From Rosettibacter primus (lineage in GTDB: Bacteria > Bacteroidota > Ignavibacteria > Ignavibacteriales > Melioribacteraceae), in assembly GCF_036860675.1 (NCBI RefSeq), contig NZ_JAYKGK010000004.1, positions 186,001-250,000 of the forward strand: 64,000 nucleotides of DNA. Reading direction: 5' to 3'. The notes below the pieces were generated by a model. The model was not told where the DNA came from. It saw nothing but the letters and a program-made list of their open reading frames with translations, and did no database searches. Shown piece after piece: positions 1 to 7,435 of this stretch (its first letter is position 1; every line of letters starts with the position of its first letter). Position numbers and translations under genes: made by a program.

Positions 1-273
1 TATAGGAAGATTTTTGGGTATTCCTGCAATATATGCCTGTGACTGTTCTGCTACTCCACTTAAAGTTGTACCTTCTGGTTTTGCTTCGATAACCCCAACC
101 GCTTTTCTATCAACAAAAAGTAAATAGTCTGCAGTACCATTTTCCAGCGGAAACTCTCTTACTGCTACGCCCAAAGAAGCACCGAGATTTATACTCTGGA
201 AGTCTTGAACTTTCCAGCCTGCAAGTTCAATTAGATGATCAATAGTTTGTCTCGCTTTTTCTTCTGGTTTCAT
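1..273 (-). CDS. hsdR: Type I restriction enzyme R subunit, N-terminus (partial)
   Basis: The first 91 codons of a gene that continues past the left edge. The translation opens MKPEEKARQTIDHLI and contains AGWKVQD, NLGASLGVAVREFPL, GTADYLLFVDRKAVGVIEAK and GTTLSGVAEQ. These match the N-terminal nuclease domain of EcoEI/EcoKI-type HsdR, where D and ExK in the ADYLLFVD...GVIEAKPEG stretch supply the catalytic residues. HsdR translocates DNA and cuts it when unmodified, in complex with HsdM and HsdS. Whether those subunits or the helicase part exist cannot be seen. The ATG at 271-273 is the only start near the conserved beginning. It lies beside a tRNA-associated scar, which suggests an acquired island. 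Confidence 0.85.
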   Translation of the reverse strand, partial: MKPEEKARQTIDHLIELAGWKVQDFQSINLGASLGVAVREFPLENGTADYLLFVDRKAVGVIEAKPEGTTLSGVAEQSQAYIAGIPKNLPI

Positions 274-945
274 ATATAAATAATTTGCATATGAATTAAA
301 TTATCATAACCATTTATCATAGTTAAAATGACAATAATAATAGTAAGAAACAAAGCGGCACTATAAAAATTTTCATTAGGAATTCTTGTCCTCAATGCTG
401 ATAAATTTGTTATTAGTTTTTGATATCAGAACAACGAATAATGTTATTTTTCTAACCATGTAATTCTAAAAACTTTTGCATTTATAATTAGCATTTTAAA
501 ACTACACAGCAGTAATGGTATATCAACTAAAACAAGTCTATATGTTTATACAATGGTGCAATATAAAAAGCTAAGTCATTATCATCAATAAGAGAAATTA
601 CTAAGCACAACTCTTTTCGGTTATAGTATAAATATAAGACCAATAAATACAGAGAATTATCTGAATAAGTAACTTTGCATAAATGCCAATGAGGATAAAG
701 AGATGAGGGTACGCTGTATCATTTAATTTTAATATACTTGAGGATCACAAGAACCTCAAAAAATATAGAGAACTGTTTGTAAAAATAATTCTCCATTTAC
801 AGACAATTAAATACAAATCAAGGAATACAACTGTCATCCAAACTGAAAATGAAATCCACTAAATTCGACCAACCATATGTAAGAAAGTCCTTTCATCATT
901 AGAGAGATTGTAACAGAATTGCAAAGATTTTTTGAATGTAAGTGA
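274..945. other. Gene-poor A+T-rich stretch
   Basis: About 670 bases between the hsdR start and an ORF remnant. I found no ORF with convincing codon use, no tRNA and no clear terminator on either strand. The divergent hsdR promoter should lie close to 274-400, but I could not pin down a motif. The stretch looks like decayed island sequence rather than a compact chromosomal spacer. Confidence 0.5.
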
Positions 946-1194
946 CTATCTCCTCTTCGCATATCTAACGGAAAGAATATCAATCCTTATAGTTGGCACT
1001 TGAGAGTTAGTATCTCTTATGTTAACTAAAGCAGTCTGACCCTTGCCCGATGAATGCAATCGGATTTCATAAGTGAGTTGAAAATTATTTTTGTTTTTTA
1101 AGTATGGATATGTTTTCGGGGAATTATGACTGTGTGAATATATTCTTTCGCGGAGAGGAATTTCTACTTCAGTTTCTACTTCAGTGATTTTTCT
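946..1194 (-). pseudogene. ORF remnant cut off at the tRNA repeat
   Basis: An 82-codon open frame ending in TAG at 946-948, with no ATG, GTG or TTG at its head. It is preceded by an in-frame stop at 1195-1197, exactly where the duplicated tRNA-Val segment begins. The translation has protein-like composition, including SPKTYPYLK, QLTYEIRLHSSGKGQ and TALVNIRDTNSQVPTIRID, but I recognise no family. The abrupt 5' end at the repeat boundary suggests the C-terminal part of a gene truncated by recombination or integration. A chance open frame is the alternative. Confidence 0.35.
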
Positions 1195-1196
1195 TT

Positions 1197-1301
1197 AAAC
1201 CAAAAAGCCTTGTAACTTATTTAATTACAAGGCTTTATGGAGTGGGCGCTGAAGGATTCTGCCAAAGGCATTCCTTCGGAAGAACCTACGACCCCCTGCT
1301 T
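1197..1301 (-). repeat. Duplicated tRNA-Val 3' half plus terminator (att-like scar)
   Basis: Positions 1197-1259 and 1282-1301 are identical to 1421-1483 and 1484-1503, the terminator and 3' half of the intact tRNA-Val. Identity stops in the anticodon stem-loop, a classic limit for integrase attachment sites in tRNA genes. A 22-nt insertion at 1260-1281 splits the T-arm of the copy. The copy lacks the 5' half, so it cannot make a tRNA. I infer an old integration or excision scar. A simple tandem duplication is the alternative. Confidence 0.75.
1260..1281. repeat. 22-nt double-hairpin insertion in the tRNA copy
   Basis: Relative to the intact copy, 22 bases are inserted between GGATTC and GAACC. 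They form two adjacent small palindromes, TGCCAAAGGCA and TTCCTTCGGAA. This looks like a miniature palindromic element rather than random drift, because the flanks are otherwise identical to the intact copy. Confidence 0.6.
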
Positions 1302-1420
1302 TGTTCTATGAAAACTTAAATTATTACTTTTAGCTGAATTTTAATATTCTTAATGCAAAATAGTTATTAAACTACTAAATTCGATTTTCTTTTCACAAAT
1401 CACAAAGAAATGAATTACCA

Positions 1421-1503
1421 AAACCAAAAAGCCTTGTAACTTATTTAATTACAAGGCTTTATGGAGTGGGCGCTGAAGGATTCGAACCTACGACCCCCTG
1501 CTT
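1421..1503 (-). repeat. Second copy of the tRNA-Val-associated direct repeat
   Basis: This 83-bp segment covers the terminator and 3' half of the functional tRNA-Val. It is repeated without mismatch, apart from the 22-nt insertion, at 1197-1301, which is 224 bp away at the shared left end. The 119 bp between the copies hold no gene. Confidence 0.75.
1423..1460 (-). terminator. Rho-independent terminator of tRNA-Val
   Basis: Read on the minus strand, the stem AAAGCCTTGTAA pairs with TTACAAGGCTTT around an A+T loop and is followed by TTTTTGG. It begins 7 bases after the tRNA 3' end. An identical hairpin sits at 1204-1236 in the duplicated copy. Confidence 0.8.
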
Positions 1504-1541
1504 GTAAGGCAGGTGCTCTGAACCAGCTGAGCTAAGCGCCC
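1467..1541 (-). tRNA. tRNA-Val (anticodon UAC)
   Basis: A 75-nt cloverleaf on the minus strand. The acceptor stem GGGCGCT pairs with the 3' AGCGCCC, with discriminator A. The D-arm is GCTCAGCTGGTTCAGAGC. The anticodon arm CCTGC-CTTACAA-GCAGG gives anticodon TAC. The T-arm holds GTTCGAATC. The CCA end is not encoded. It is followed by a strong hairpin terminator. Confidence 0.95.
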
Positions 1542-1676
1542 TTAAATATATCAATAAAAAATTATAGCTTTATTATCTTTTAAGATGAACCAGTAATTAT
1601 AAAGAACTTTAAAATTTGCGCACCAATTATAGAATATTTAATTCAAAGTTTCAATTAGTTCATAAAAATTTTTTTG

Positions 1677-1749
1677 AGCGGGCGACGGGACTCGAACCCG
1701 CGACATTTAGCTTGGGAAGCTACTACTCTACCAACTGAGTTACGCCCGC
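1677..1749 (-). tRNA. tRNA-Gly (anticodon CCC)
   Basis: A 73-nt cloverleaf on the minus strand. The acceptor stem GCGGGCG pairs with CGCCCGC, with discriminator T. The D-arm is ACTCAGTTGGTAGAGT, the anticodon loop TTCCCAA gives CCC, and the T-arm holds GGTTCGAGTCC. The outermost anticodon-stem pair looks like a G-A mismatch. CCA is not encoded. It decodes GGG, a rare codon in A+T-rich genomes. Confidence 0.93.
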
Positions 1750-1833
1750 TTCTATTACAAAAATAGAAATGACATAAATCTAATTCAAGACTTTTACTTA
1801 ATTTTCTTCCTATAATTTTTATTAATTACGAAC

Positions 1834-2508
1834 ATGACTTCTTATAATAAGAATACCTTCGAACTCATACTTTTATTTTTATTAACCACTATTTCATTTT
1901 TCGTGTGGGATTCAATCTTATTTTTTCCAATTAAACTTTTTGTTCTCCTTTTACATGAAATTAGTCATGGTATAATTGCAATTATTACTGGAGGAAAAAT
2001 ACTTGCTCTTGAAATTAATTTTAATCTTGGAGGCAAATGTATAACTGAAGATGGGAATCAATTCTTAATTGCATTTGCTGGATACCCTGGCAGTTTCTTT
2101 TTTGGAGCCGCATTATTTTTTTCAACTTATAAACCTAAATTGAAAATTTTTATTTTATCCATTATAGCCGTTATTGTTTTTTTATTCGCAATAAATACAA
2201 TGAATGATAATTTACTCAGTTTTATATCAATTATAATTGCTTTCTCTATTTTTGCCATTAATAAATTTGCACCTGTACATATTGCAAATTTTATTTTTAG
2301 AGTTATAGGTTTAATCAGCTGTGTTTATGTTATATATGATATTAAAGAAGATGTTTTTAACAATAACAATTATTTAAGCGATGCTTCTTTGATTGCAGAA
2401 ATCACCGGGCTATCTTCTACTTTCTGGGGATTACTGTGGATTTTTATTTCTTTAATCGGGATTATACTCTTAGTAACTTTTTCTGTAAGAAATCACAAAC
2501 TTTATTAA
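1834..2508 (+). CDS. M50B-like integral membrane protein
   Basis: A 224-residue protein with about six hydrophobic segments and an HEISH (HExxH) zinc-protease motif at residues 41-45 at the end of a membrane segment. This is the pattern of the peptidase M50B-like family. Substrate and activity are unknown; many of these proteins are small and lack a PDZ domain, as here. It is one of few plus-strand genes. Its last 4 bases overlap the end of the convergent MFS gene. It follows the tRNA-Gly gene by 84 bases and has no operon partner. Confidence 0.6.
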   Translation: MTSYNKNTFELILLFLLTTISFFVWDSILFFPIKLFVLLLHEISHGIIAIITGGKILALEINFNLGGKCITEDGNQFLIAFAGYPGSFFFGAALFFSTYKPKLKIFILSIIAVIVFLFAINTMNDNLLSFISIIIAFSIFAINKFAPVHIANFIFRVIGLISCVYVIYDIKEDVFNNNNYLSDASLIAEITGLSSTFWGLLWIFISLIGIILLVTFSVRNHKLY

Positions 2509-3809
2509 TTATCTTTAACAAATGATAAAATTATTAAACCAACAATAAAGAAAAAACAAATCGATAGTATTGCATATTTTTGAGTTCCTGTTAGATAACT
2601 AACTAATCCAAAAATTAATGGTCCAACAATTGCGGAGCTTTTCCCAAAAAATGAATAAAAACCAAAGAACTCAGTTTTTCTATCAAAAGGAGTTAATTTT
2701 GACATCATACTTCTACTTGTGGATTGTGTTGCCCCCATGACACTACCCGCAAGTAATCCAATCAAATAAAAACTTGAATGTACAACAGTATCAGAGTCTA
2801 AAGAAAAGTTTTTAGAAATCAAAATGACTAAGAAACTTTCTTTTTCACTTGTTTGGAATGCTAATAAAATTGTAAACAACCAGATAATAAGTGAGATAAT
2901 TAATGATTTTTTTGCCCCATAAGAATCTGCGATAACACCAAAAATTAACGAGCCCAATATTGCTGTCGTTTGAACAATAATGAAAAAGACAATAAGTTCT
3001 TGAAAAGAAAATTTTAATGTCGAACTTGCATAATTTCCTGAAAAATAAATTACTGTATTTACTCCTTCAATAAAAAAGAAAAATGACAATAAAAACAATG
3101 CAAGATTTTTATAATTCTTAAGATTGGTAATAGTATTTACTACTCTACTAAATCCTATCTTAAAAAATGAATTTTCTTTTACAACTTTTTTTCTCGAATC
3201 CTTTATAAAAAGGAATAAAGGAATTGCAAAGATTAAAAATATTAATGCAGAAAGAGGAAATATTTCTCTAATCATTTGCTTTTGAATAAATGGATAAATA
3301 ATTGCAAGAGTTGTAAATGAACCAAGATAACCCATTGCAAATCCATAACCGCTAACTCTACCATAATTTTTTGGCTTTGTAATTTCAGGTAAGAATGAAT
3401 CATAAAATACCAATCCTGCTTCAAACCCAATATTAGCTAGAATGAACAAAATTAACCCAGATAAAACATTCCCCTCATTAACAAAATAAAGAAATGATGT
3501 TGAAACAATACAAATAAGAGTGAAGAAAAGTAAAAATCTTTTTTTACCAGCTGAATAATCTGCAATAGCACCAAGCACAGGTGAAATTATTGCTGTAATA
3601 AGCATCGATATACTTGTTCCTAAACTCCAATAAAAATCACCAATTGGTTTTCCTTCCGCAACTGTCTGCTTAAAATAAACTGCATAGATAAATGTAACTA
3701 CAATGATGGAGTATGATGTATTGGCAAAATCAAAAAGGGACCAGACAAATACACGAAACTTTTCGTTCTCTTTAAGAATCTTTAGATTTCTTGGGTAAAG
3801 ATTTTTCAA
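2505..3809 (-). CDS. UMF1/Atg22-type MFS transporter
   Basis: A 434-residue membrane protein with about 12 hydrophobic segments. The N-terminal SLFDFANTSYSIIVVTF stretch is characteristic of the UMF1 (Atg22-like) branch of the major facilitator superfamily. In yeast Atg22 this branch effluxes amino acids from the vacuole; bacterial substrates are not known. The start is TTG at 3807-3809, preceded by GAGGA at a good distance, and it lies inside the 3' end of nusB (38-bp overlap), so translation is probably coupled. A DRKTEFFGFYSFFGK loop near residue 375 is also typical. Confidence 0.8.
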   Translation of the reverse strand: MKNLYPRNLKILKENEKFRVFVWSLFDFANTSYSIIVVTFIYAVYFKQTVAEGKPIGDFYWSLGTSISMLITAIISPVLGAIADYSAGKKRFLLFFTLICIVSTSFLYFVNEGNVLSGLILFILANIGFEAGLVFYDSFLPEITKPKNYGRVSGYGFAMGYLGSFTTLAIIYPFIQKQMIREIFPLSALIFLIFAIPLFLFIKDSRKKVVKENSFFKIGFSRVVNTITNLKNYKNLALFLLSFFFFIEGVNTVIYFSGNYASSTLKFSFQELIVFFIIVQTTAILGSLIFGVIADSYGAKKSLIISLIIWLFTILLAFQTSEKESFLVILISKNFSLDSDTVVHSSFYLIGLLAGSVMGATQSTSRSMMSKLTPFDRKTEFFGFYSFFGKSSAIVGPLIFGLVSYLTGTQKYAILSICFFFIVGLIILSFVKDN

Positions 3810-4254
3810 TAAGTCCTCTGCCCGATTTGTTTAACTGGCCGGAATTTTTTAGATCGTTATAAATTGCATCAAGAATGCCATTTATAAATTTATTGCTATT
3901 CGAAGTAGAAAAATCTTTTGCTATTTCAATTATTTCATTAATTGTTACTTTTGGAGGGATATCAGGGAAATATAATAACTCAGCAATACCAATTCTTAAC
4001 AATATTCTATCAATAAGAGCAATTCTATCCATTTCCCAATTAGCAACTTTAGCTTGAATTTTTTCATCAAGAATTTCTCTATTTGCTATGGTTTTATTTA
4101 TTAATTGTTTGGCAAAATCTATATCTGTTTGTGATGATAAATCTGACAATACAAATTCTGTAAGGGCAGATAATCCTTCTCCGTTTAATTCGTAAGCATA
4201 AAGAATTTGTAGAGTTTTTTCACGCAATAATCTTCTGTTCGATTTTTTTGCCAT
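3772..4254 (-). CDS. nusB: Transcription antitermination factor NusB
   Basis: A 160-residue protein opening MAKKSNRRLLREKTLQILYA, typical of NusB. The conserved C-terminal helices carry DRILLRIGIAELL, PPKVTINEIIEIAK and KFINGILDAI. NusB binds boxA RNA with NusE (S10) and supports antitermination in rRNA operons. It lies between a YdcF-like gene (53-bp gap) and the MFS gene, which overlaps its 3' end. Residues after about 145 form a short basic tail. Confidence 0.93.
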   Translation of the reverse strand: MAKKSNRRLLREKTLQILYAYELNGEGLSALTEFVLSDLSSQTDIDFAKQLINKTIANREILDEKIQAKVANWEMDRIALIDRILLRIGIAELLYFPDIPPKVTINEIIEIAKDFSTSNSNKFINGILDAIYNDLKNSGQLNKSGRGLIEKSLPKKSKDS

Positions 4255-4307
4255 AATTTTCTTTAATTCTTTATTAGAATAATATTAAAGATAAATAAAC
4301 TTAACAA

Positions 4308-5333
4308 CTAAATAGCAAATAACCAGAATAAAAGTAAAGCCACACTTTCACGTAAACGGTAATAAACAGTTTTAGAGAAAGACAATTTATAGTTTGAAGC
4401 AACAGCAAAAGTTTTTAATCGAAAAAATTTACATATCTCAATAATTCGTGGTAGATGAAAACTATCTGATATTATTAATATTTTACTTTTATCGTCAAGA
4501 TTTTTATTAAAATCTTGCAAATATTTAATTTGTTCTGTTGTTGTTGAAGTTTTCTTTTCAACAATCATATCACTTTCACGAACTCCCAGTCTTAAAAGTA
4601 ATTTAAAAGCTGCTTCAGATTCAGGAATTTCTCCCGGAGCGTGGCTACCGGTTAAAATTATTTTATTAATTTTTTTCTCCTGATAAAGTTCAAATGCTTT
4701 GCGAATTCTTCCTTCAAATATTGGACTTGGTTTTTCTTTTTTCCAGACTGCAGCCCCTGGAATCAAAGCATAATCATAATGTTCATCTGGTTTAATATTT
4801 TCATTAAATCTCTTTACATTCCATACGAAAAAGGTTGAAAAGATTAGAAGGAGAATTATCATAAAGGAAGTTCTGACCAATGTTCTCAACTCATGTAATT
4901 TATCAAAAGCAAATATAAATCCCCAAACATAATTTATTGAGTATAAAATTAAAGTTTCGCTGATGATAAAGAAAAATCCAGTATAAACCTTCTTTATCTG
5001 AAAAGAAAAGAGATAAGTACTTTCATCATAGGTAAAAACTTTTACAGAAAGAAAAACAAGAATTAGTAGAATAACAGATAACAGCAGAAGTGTTGCTAAA
5101 AATTTATGTCTTGCACTATTAAAGTTTTTTTGTTTGACTTTAAGAATAACAATTCCAATCAATAAGAGAGCCGAAAAAATTATGTTGAGAACATTACCCA
5201 TATAATCTACTTTATAAAACAAAATTGATATATCATTCAAATAATACTTAAGAAAAGATAAACCTATAAATTGAACGACAGTAAAAATGATAGTAATATT
5301 AAAAAAATTTAATATATTATTTTTATTACTCAA
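4308..5333 (-). CDS. YdcF/SanA-like DUF218 membrane protein
   Basis: A 341-residue protein. Residues 10-170 hold about five transmembrane segments. Residues 185-335 form a DUF218 domain with YALIPGAAVW, GRIRKAFELY, ILTGSHAPGE, ESEAAFKLL and TTTEQIKYL. In SanA/ElyC/YdcF relatives this domain acts near the envelope, and some members affect peptidoglycan or polysaccharide lipid intermediates. The exact reaction is not established. It overlaps the upstream ABC ATPase gene by 4 bp, so the two are probably co-translated. Confidence 0.75.
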   Translation of the reverse strand: MSNKNNILNFFNITIIFTVVQFIGLSFLKYYLNDISILFYKVDYMGNVLNIIFSALLLIGIVILKVKQKNFNSARHKFLATLLLLSVILLILVFLSVKVFTYDESTYLFSFQIKKVYTGFFFIISETLILYSINYVWGFIFAFDKLHELRTLVRTSFMIILLLIFSTFFVWNVKRFNENIKPDEHYDYALIPGAAVWKKEKPSPIFEGRIRKAFELYQEKKINKIILTGSHAPGEIPESEAAFKLLLRLGVRESDMIVEKKTSTTTEQIKYLQDFNKNLDDKSKILIISDSFHLPRIIEICKFFRLKTFAVASNYKLSFSKTVYYRLRESVALLLFWLFAI

Positions 5334-6148
5334 TTTAATAAATCACCTGTATTTGGATTTATCAATACATTATAAATATTCTTTTCTCTTGATTTAAATA
5401 TTTTTGTATGAACATGGAATACGTTTTGAATATTCTCTTCTGTAAAAACTAATTGCTTTGGACCACTTATGATAATTCTTCCATCGACAATAAATGAAAT
5501 TTCATCTGAATAAATACCTGCTAAATTCAAATCATGAGAAACAGCAAGTATAGTAAGATTTTGTTCTTCTTTTAATTTATTAAGCAAATCAAAAATTGAA
5601 ATCTGATGTTCAATATCAAGGTGAGCATTAGGTTCATCTAATAAAATAACTCTGGGTTTTTGAGCCAATGCTTTAGCAATTATTACTCGTTGAAGTTCTC
5701 CTCCAGAAATCTCATTAATTCCCTTCTTTCTTAAATGACTGATTTCAAGCAATTCAAGAATTTCGTTAACAATATTTCTGTCTTCTTTTGTTTCAAATCC
5801 AAGAAGGTTTAAATATGGGGTTCTGCCCATCATTACAATTTCATATACAGAATAAGGAAACAAAGTAACAATTGTCTGTGGAACATAAGCAACAAGTTTT
5901 GCATAATCTTTTCGGGAGAAAGTTTTTAATTCTTTGCCATCTAATCGAATGCTTCCAGTGTAATCATCAATAATTTTCATTAAGATTTTTAATAAGGTAG
6001 ATTTTCCGCTTCCATTAGGTCCAAGTAGAATTGTAAAATTTCTTTCTTTTAATTTCCAGTTCAGAATTTGAAGACTAAAGTTATGATTGCTGGGTGAGTT
6101 GTAAGAAAACTTCAGATTGTCAATTTCAATAAGCAAGTTGATTACCAA
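5330..6148 (-). CDS. ABC transporter ATPase, iron/cobalamin-uptake (FecE/BtuD) type
   Basis: A 272-residue cytoplasmic ATPase. Walker A is GPNGSGKST at 43-51, the Q-loop follows YVPQT near 90, the signature is ISGGELQ at 147-153, Walker B is VILLDEP at 167-173, and the H-loop is in AVSHDLN. The layout and the LFPYSVYEIVMMGRTPY stretch are typical of ATPases that energise import of siderophores, haem or vitamin B12. No FecCD permease or binding protein is adjacent, so it is an orphan here and its partner must be elsewhere. The TonB-like gene upstream fits outer-membrane uptake but is separated by a hairpin. Confidence 0.85.
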   Translation of the reverse strand: MVINLLIEIDNLKFSYNSPSNHNFSLQILNWKLKERNFTILLGPNGSGKSTLLKILMKIIDDYTGSIRLDGKELKTFSRKDYAKLVAYVPQTIVTLFPYSVYEIVMMGRTPYLNLLGFETKEDRNIVNEILELLEISHLRKKGINEISGGELQRVIIAKALAQKPRVILLDEPNAHLDIEHQISIFDLLNKLKEEQNLTILAVSHDLNLAGIYSDEISFIVDGRIIISGPKQLVFTEENIQNVFHVHTKIFKSREKNIYNVLINPNTGDLLN

Positions 6149-6205
6149 AATTTATAATTAATAATATATAAATGAGTATGATGATTAATTTTGGGAAATA
6201 CCGGA

Positions 6206-6240
6206 TAACATAAAGGCGCTTTGAAAGCGCCCTTATGTTA
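6206..6240 (-). terminator. Hairpin at the tonB 3' end
   Basis: A near-perfect 16-17 bp stem (TAACATAAGGGCGCTTT pairing with AAAGCGCCTTTATGTTA) spans 6206-6240 and overlaps the tonB stop codon. There is no U-tract after it, so it may terminate weakly or mainly stabilise the mRNA end. Confidence 0.5.
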
Positions 6241-6897
6241 TTGAAGCTTAAATACTATAGGAATAGAAACCTGAACTTTAACAGGTTTACCTCTTTGTCT
6301 GCCGGGTTTAAACTTTGTTTGCATAACAGCTTGAATAGCAGCTTCGTCGCAGCCAGCACCAATACCTTTAATTACTTCAGCTCTAACAACATCACCATTC
6401 TCATTGACGAATGCTTTTATAAACACTCTGCCCTGAACACCCGCACGTTTAGCAATTTCTGGATAAACAATTTTTTGTTGAATTGCTTCTATTCCACCAA
6501 TAGGTTCAGGTTGTTCTTCTACAGCTACAAAGAACACAGCTTCTTCTTCTTCTTCAACTTCCTGTTTTGGAGGTGGAGGCGGAGCAGTCGTTACTTGTGC
6601 ATTTACATCTAACTCTGTTTCACTAATTGCTACATCTTCAAGCACATCTTCTGAAGGAGCTTCAATAGGTATTGGGGGCTTTGGTGGCGGAGGTGGTGCA
6701 CTTTCCTGTTTAGTATTTACAACATCTTCAACATTTACTAATTCTTGAGCTGCCTCAAGTTTCACTTTTTCTTTTTGAAATTGTGGAAAATACTTAAAGG
6801 CAACTATCATTAATGCCAGAGAAATTATCATTGAAGTTTCGAATACTCTCTGGTATTTTCTTCTCAAATCGACTTTTGGGTTTTTCCTTAAAGCCAC
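6238..6897 (-). CDS. TonB-family energy transducer
   Basis: A 219-residue protein. A basic N-terminus is followed by one membrane segment (about 22-40), a periplasmic acidic/proline-rich linker with two polyproline tracts (PPPPPKPPIPIE, APPPPPKQE), and a TonB C-terminal domain at about 138-219 with YPEIAKRAGVQGRVF and FKPGRQRGKPVKV. TonB couples inner-membrane proton motive force, via ExbB/ExbD, to TonB-dependent outer-membrane receptors. ExbBD are not adjacent. The start is GTG at 6895-6897 behind a clear GGAGG. A hairpin overlapping the stop separates it from the ABC gene. Confidence 0.88.
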   Translation of the reverse strand: MALRKNPKVDLRRKYQRVFETSMIISLALMIVAFKYFPQFQKEKVKLEAAQELVNVEDVVNTKQESAPPPPPKPPIPIEAPSEDVLEDVAISETELDVNAQVTTAPPPPPKQEVEEEEEAVFFVAVEEQPEPIGGIEAIQQKIVYPEIAKRAGVQGRVFIKAFVNENGDVVRAEVIKGIGAGCDEAAIQAVMQTKFKPGRQRGKPVKVQVSIPIVFKLQ

Positions 6898-6994
6898 TTA
6901 AATCCTCCTTTTTCCCCATTTTTGCGATGACTAACTTAAGAAATAGGGAAAGAATTGTCAATGAATTCGCAAAATTTTACATTAATCTTTGCAA

Positions 6995-7435
6995 TTATGT
7001 TTCCTGAATTTCATTTTTATTAGCATTTACTTTTATAAATGAATTCGATAAAAATATTCCAATTATTCCACCAATCATATCAGCACTCCAATCATAAATA
7101 TCACAATAACGACCGGGCACAAAAAACTGATGAAGTTCATCAATAGTAGCATAAAGAATCAAAAAAACAACGGTAAACATTAAGTAATTTTTTGAAATCT
7201 TTACAGATTTTTTTTGAAAATGTAAACTCAAAGTAAGCAGAAATGATAATATAAAATAGGCTATTAAATGTTCAATTTTATCTTGAGATGTAAAAATTTG
7301 CGGCACTGCATCTAGAGGAATTGTTGTTAGAAAAAATAAAAAAATCCAATAAATACATAAGGGAAGATATAAATATAAATTTGGATTTGATTTTAAGATT
7401 TTATACAAACGAATTGATAATGAACTTAATCGCAT
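6995..7435 (-). CDS. VanZ-like membrane protein
   Basis: A 146-residue protein with four hydrophobic segments. The DKIEHLIAYFILSFLL segment and the DELHQFFVPGR...D..D...GG region are the VanZ-family hallmarks. VanZ gives low-level teicoplanin resistance in enterococci, but the function of most bacterial homologues is unknown. The start at 7435 lies 35 bp inside the end of the upstream nnr gene, so translation is likely coupled. Confidence 0.78.
   Translation of the reverse strand: MRLSSLSIRLYKILKSNPNLYLYLPLCIYWIFLFFLTTIPLDAVPQIFTSQDKIEHLIAYFILSFLLTLSLHFQKKSVKISKNYLMFTVVFLILYATIDELHQFFVPGRYCDIYDWSADMIGGIIGIFLSNSFIKVNANKNEIQET

Noticed and set aside
6235..6612. 125-codon plus-strand frame opposite tonB
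   Set aside because: Composition is Asn/Phe/Ser-rich noise from the complement of a clear TonB domain.
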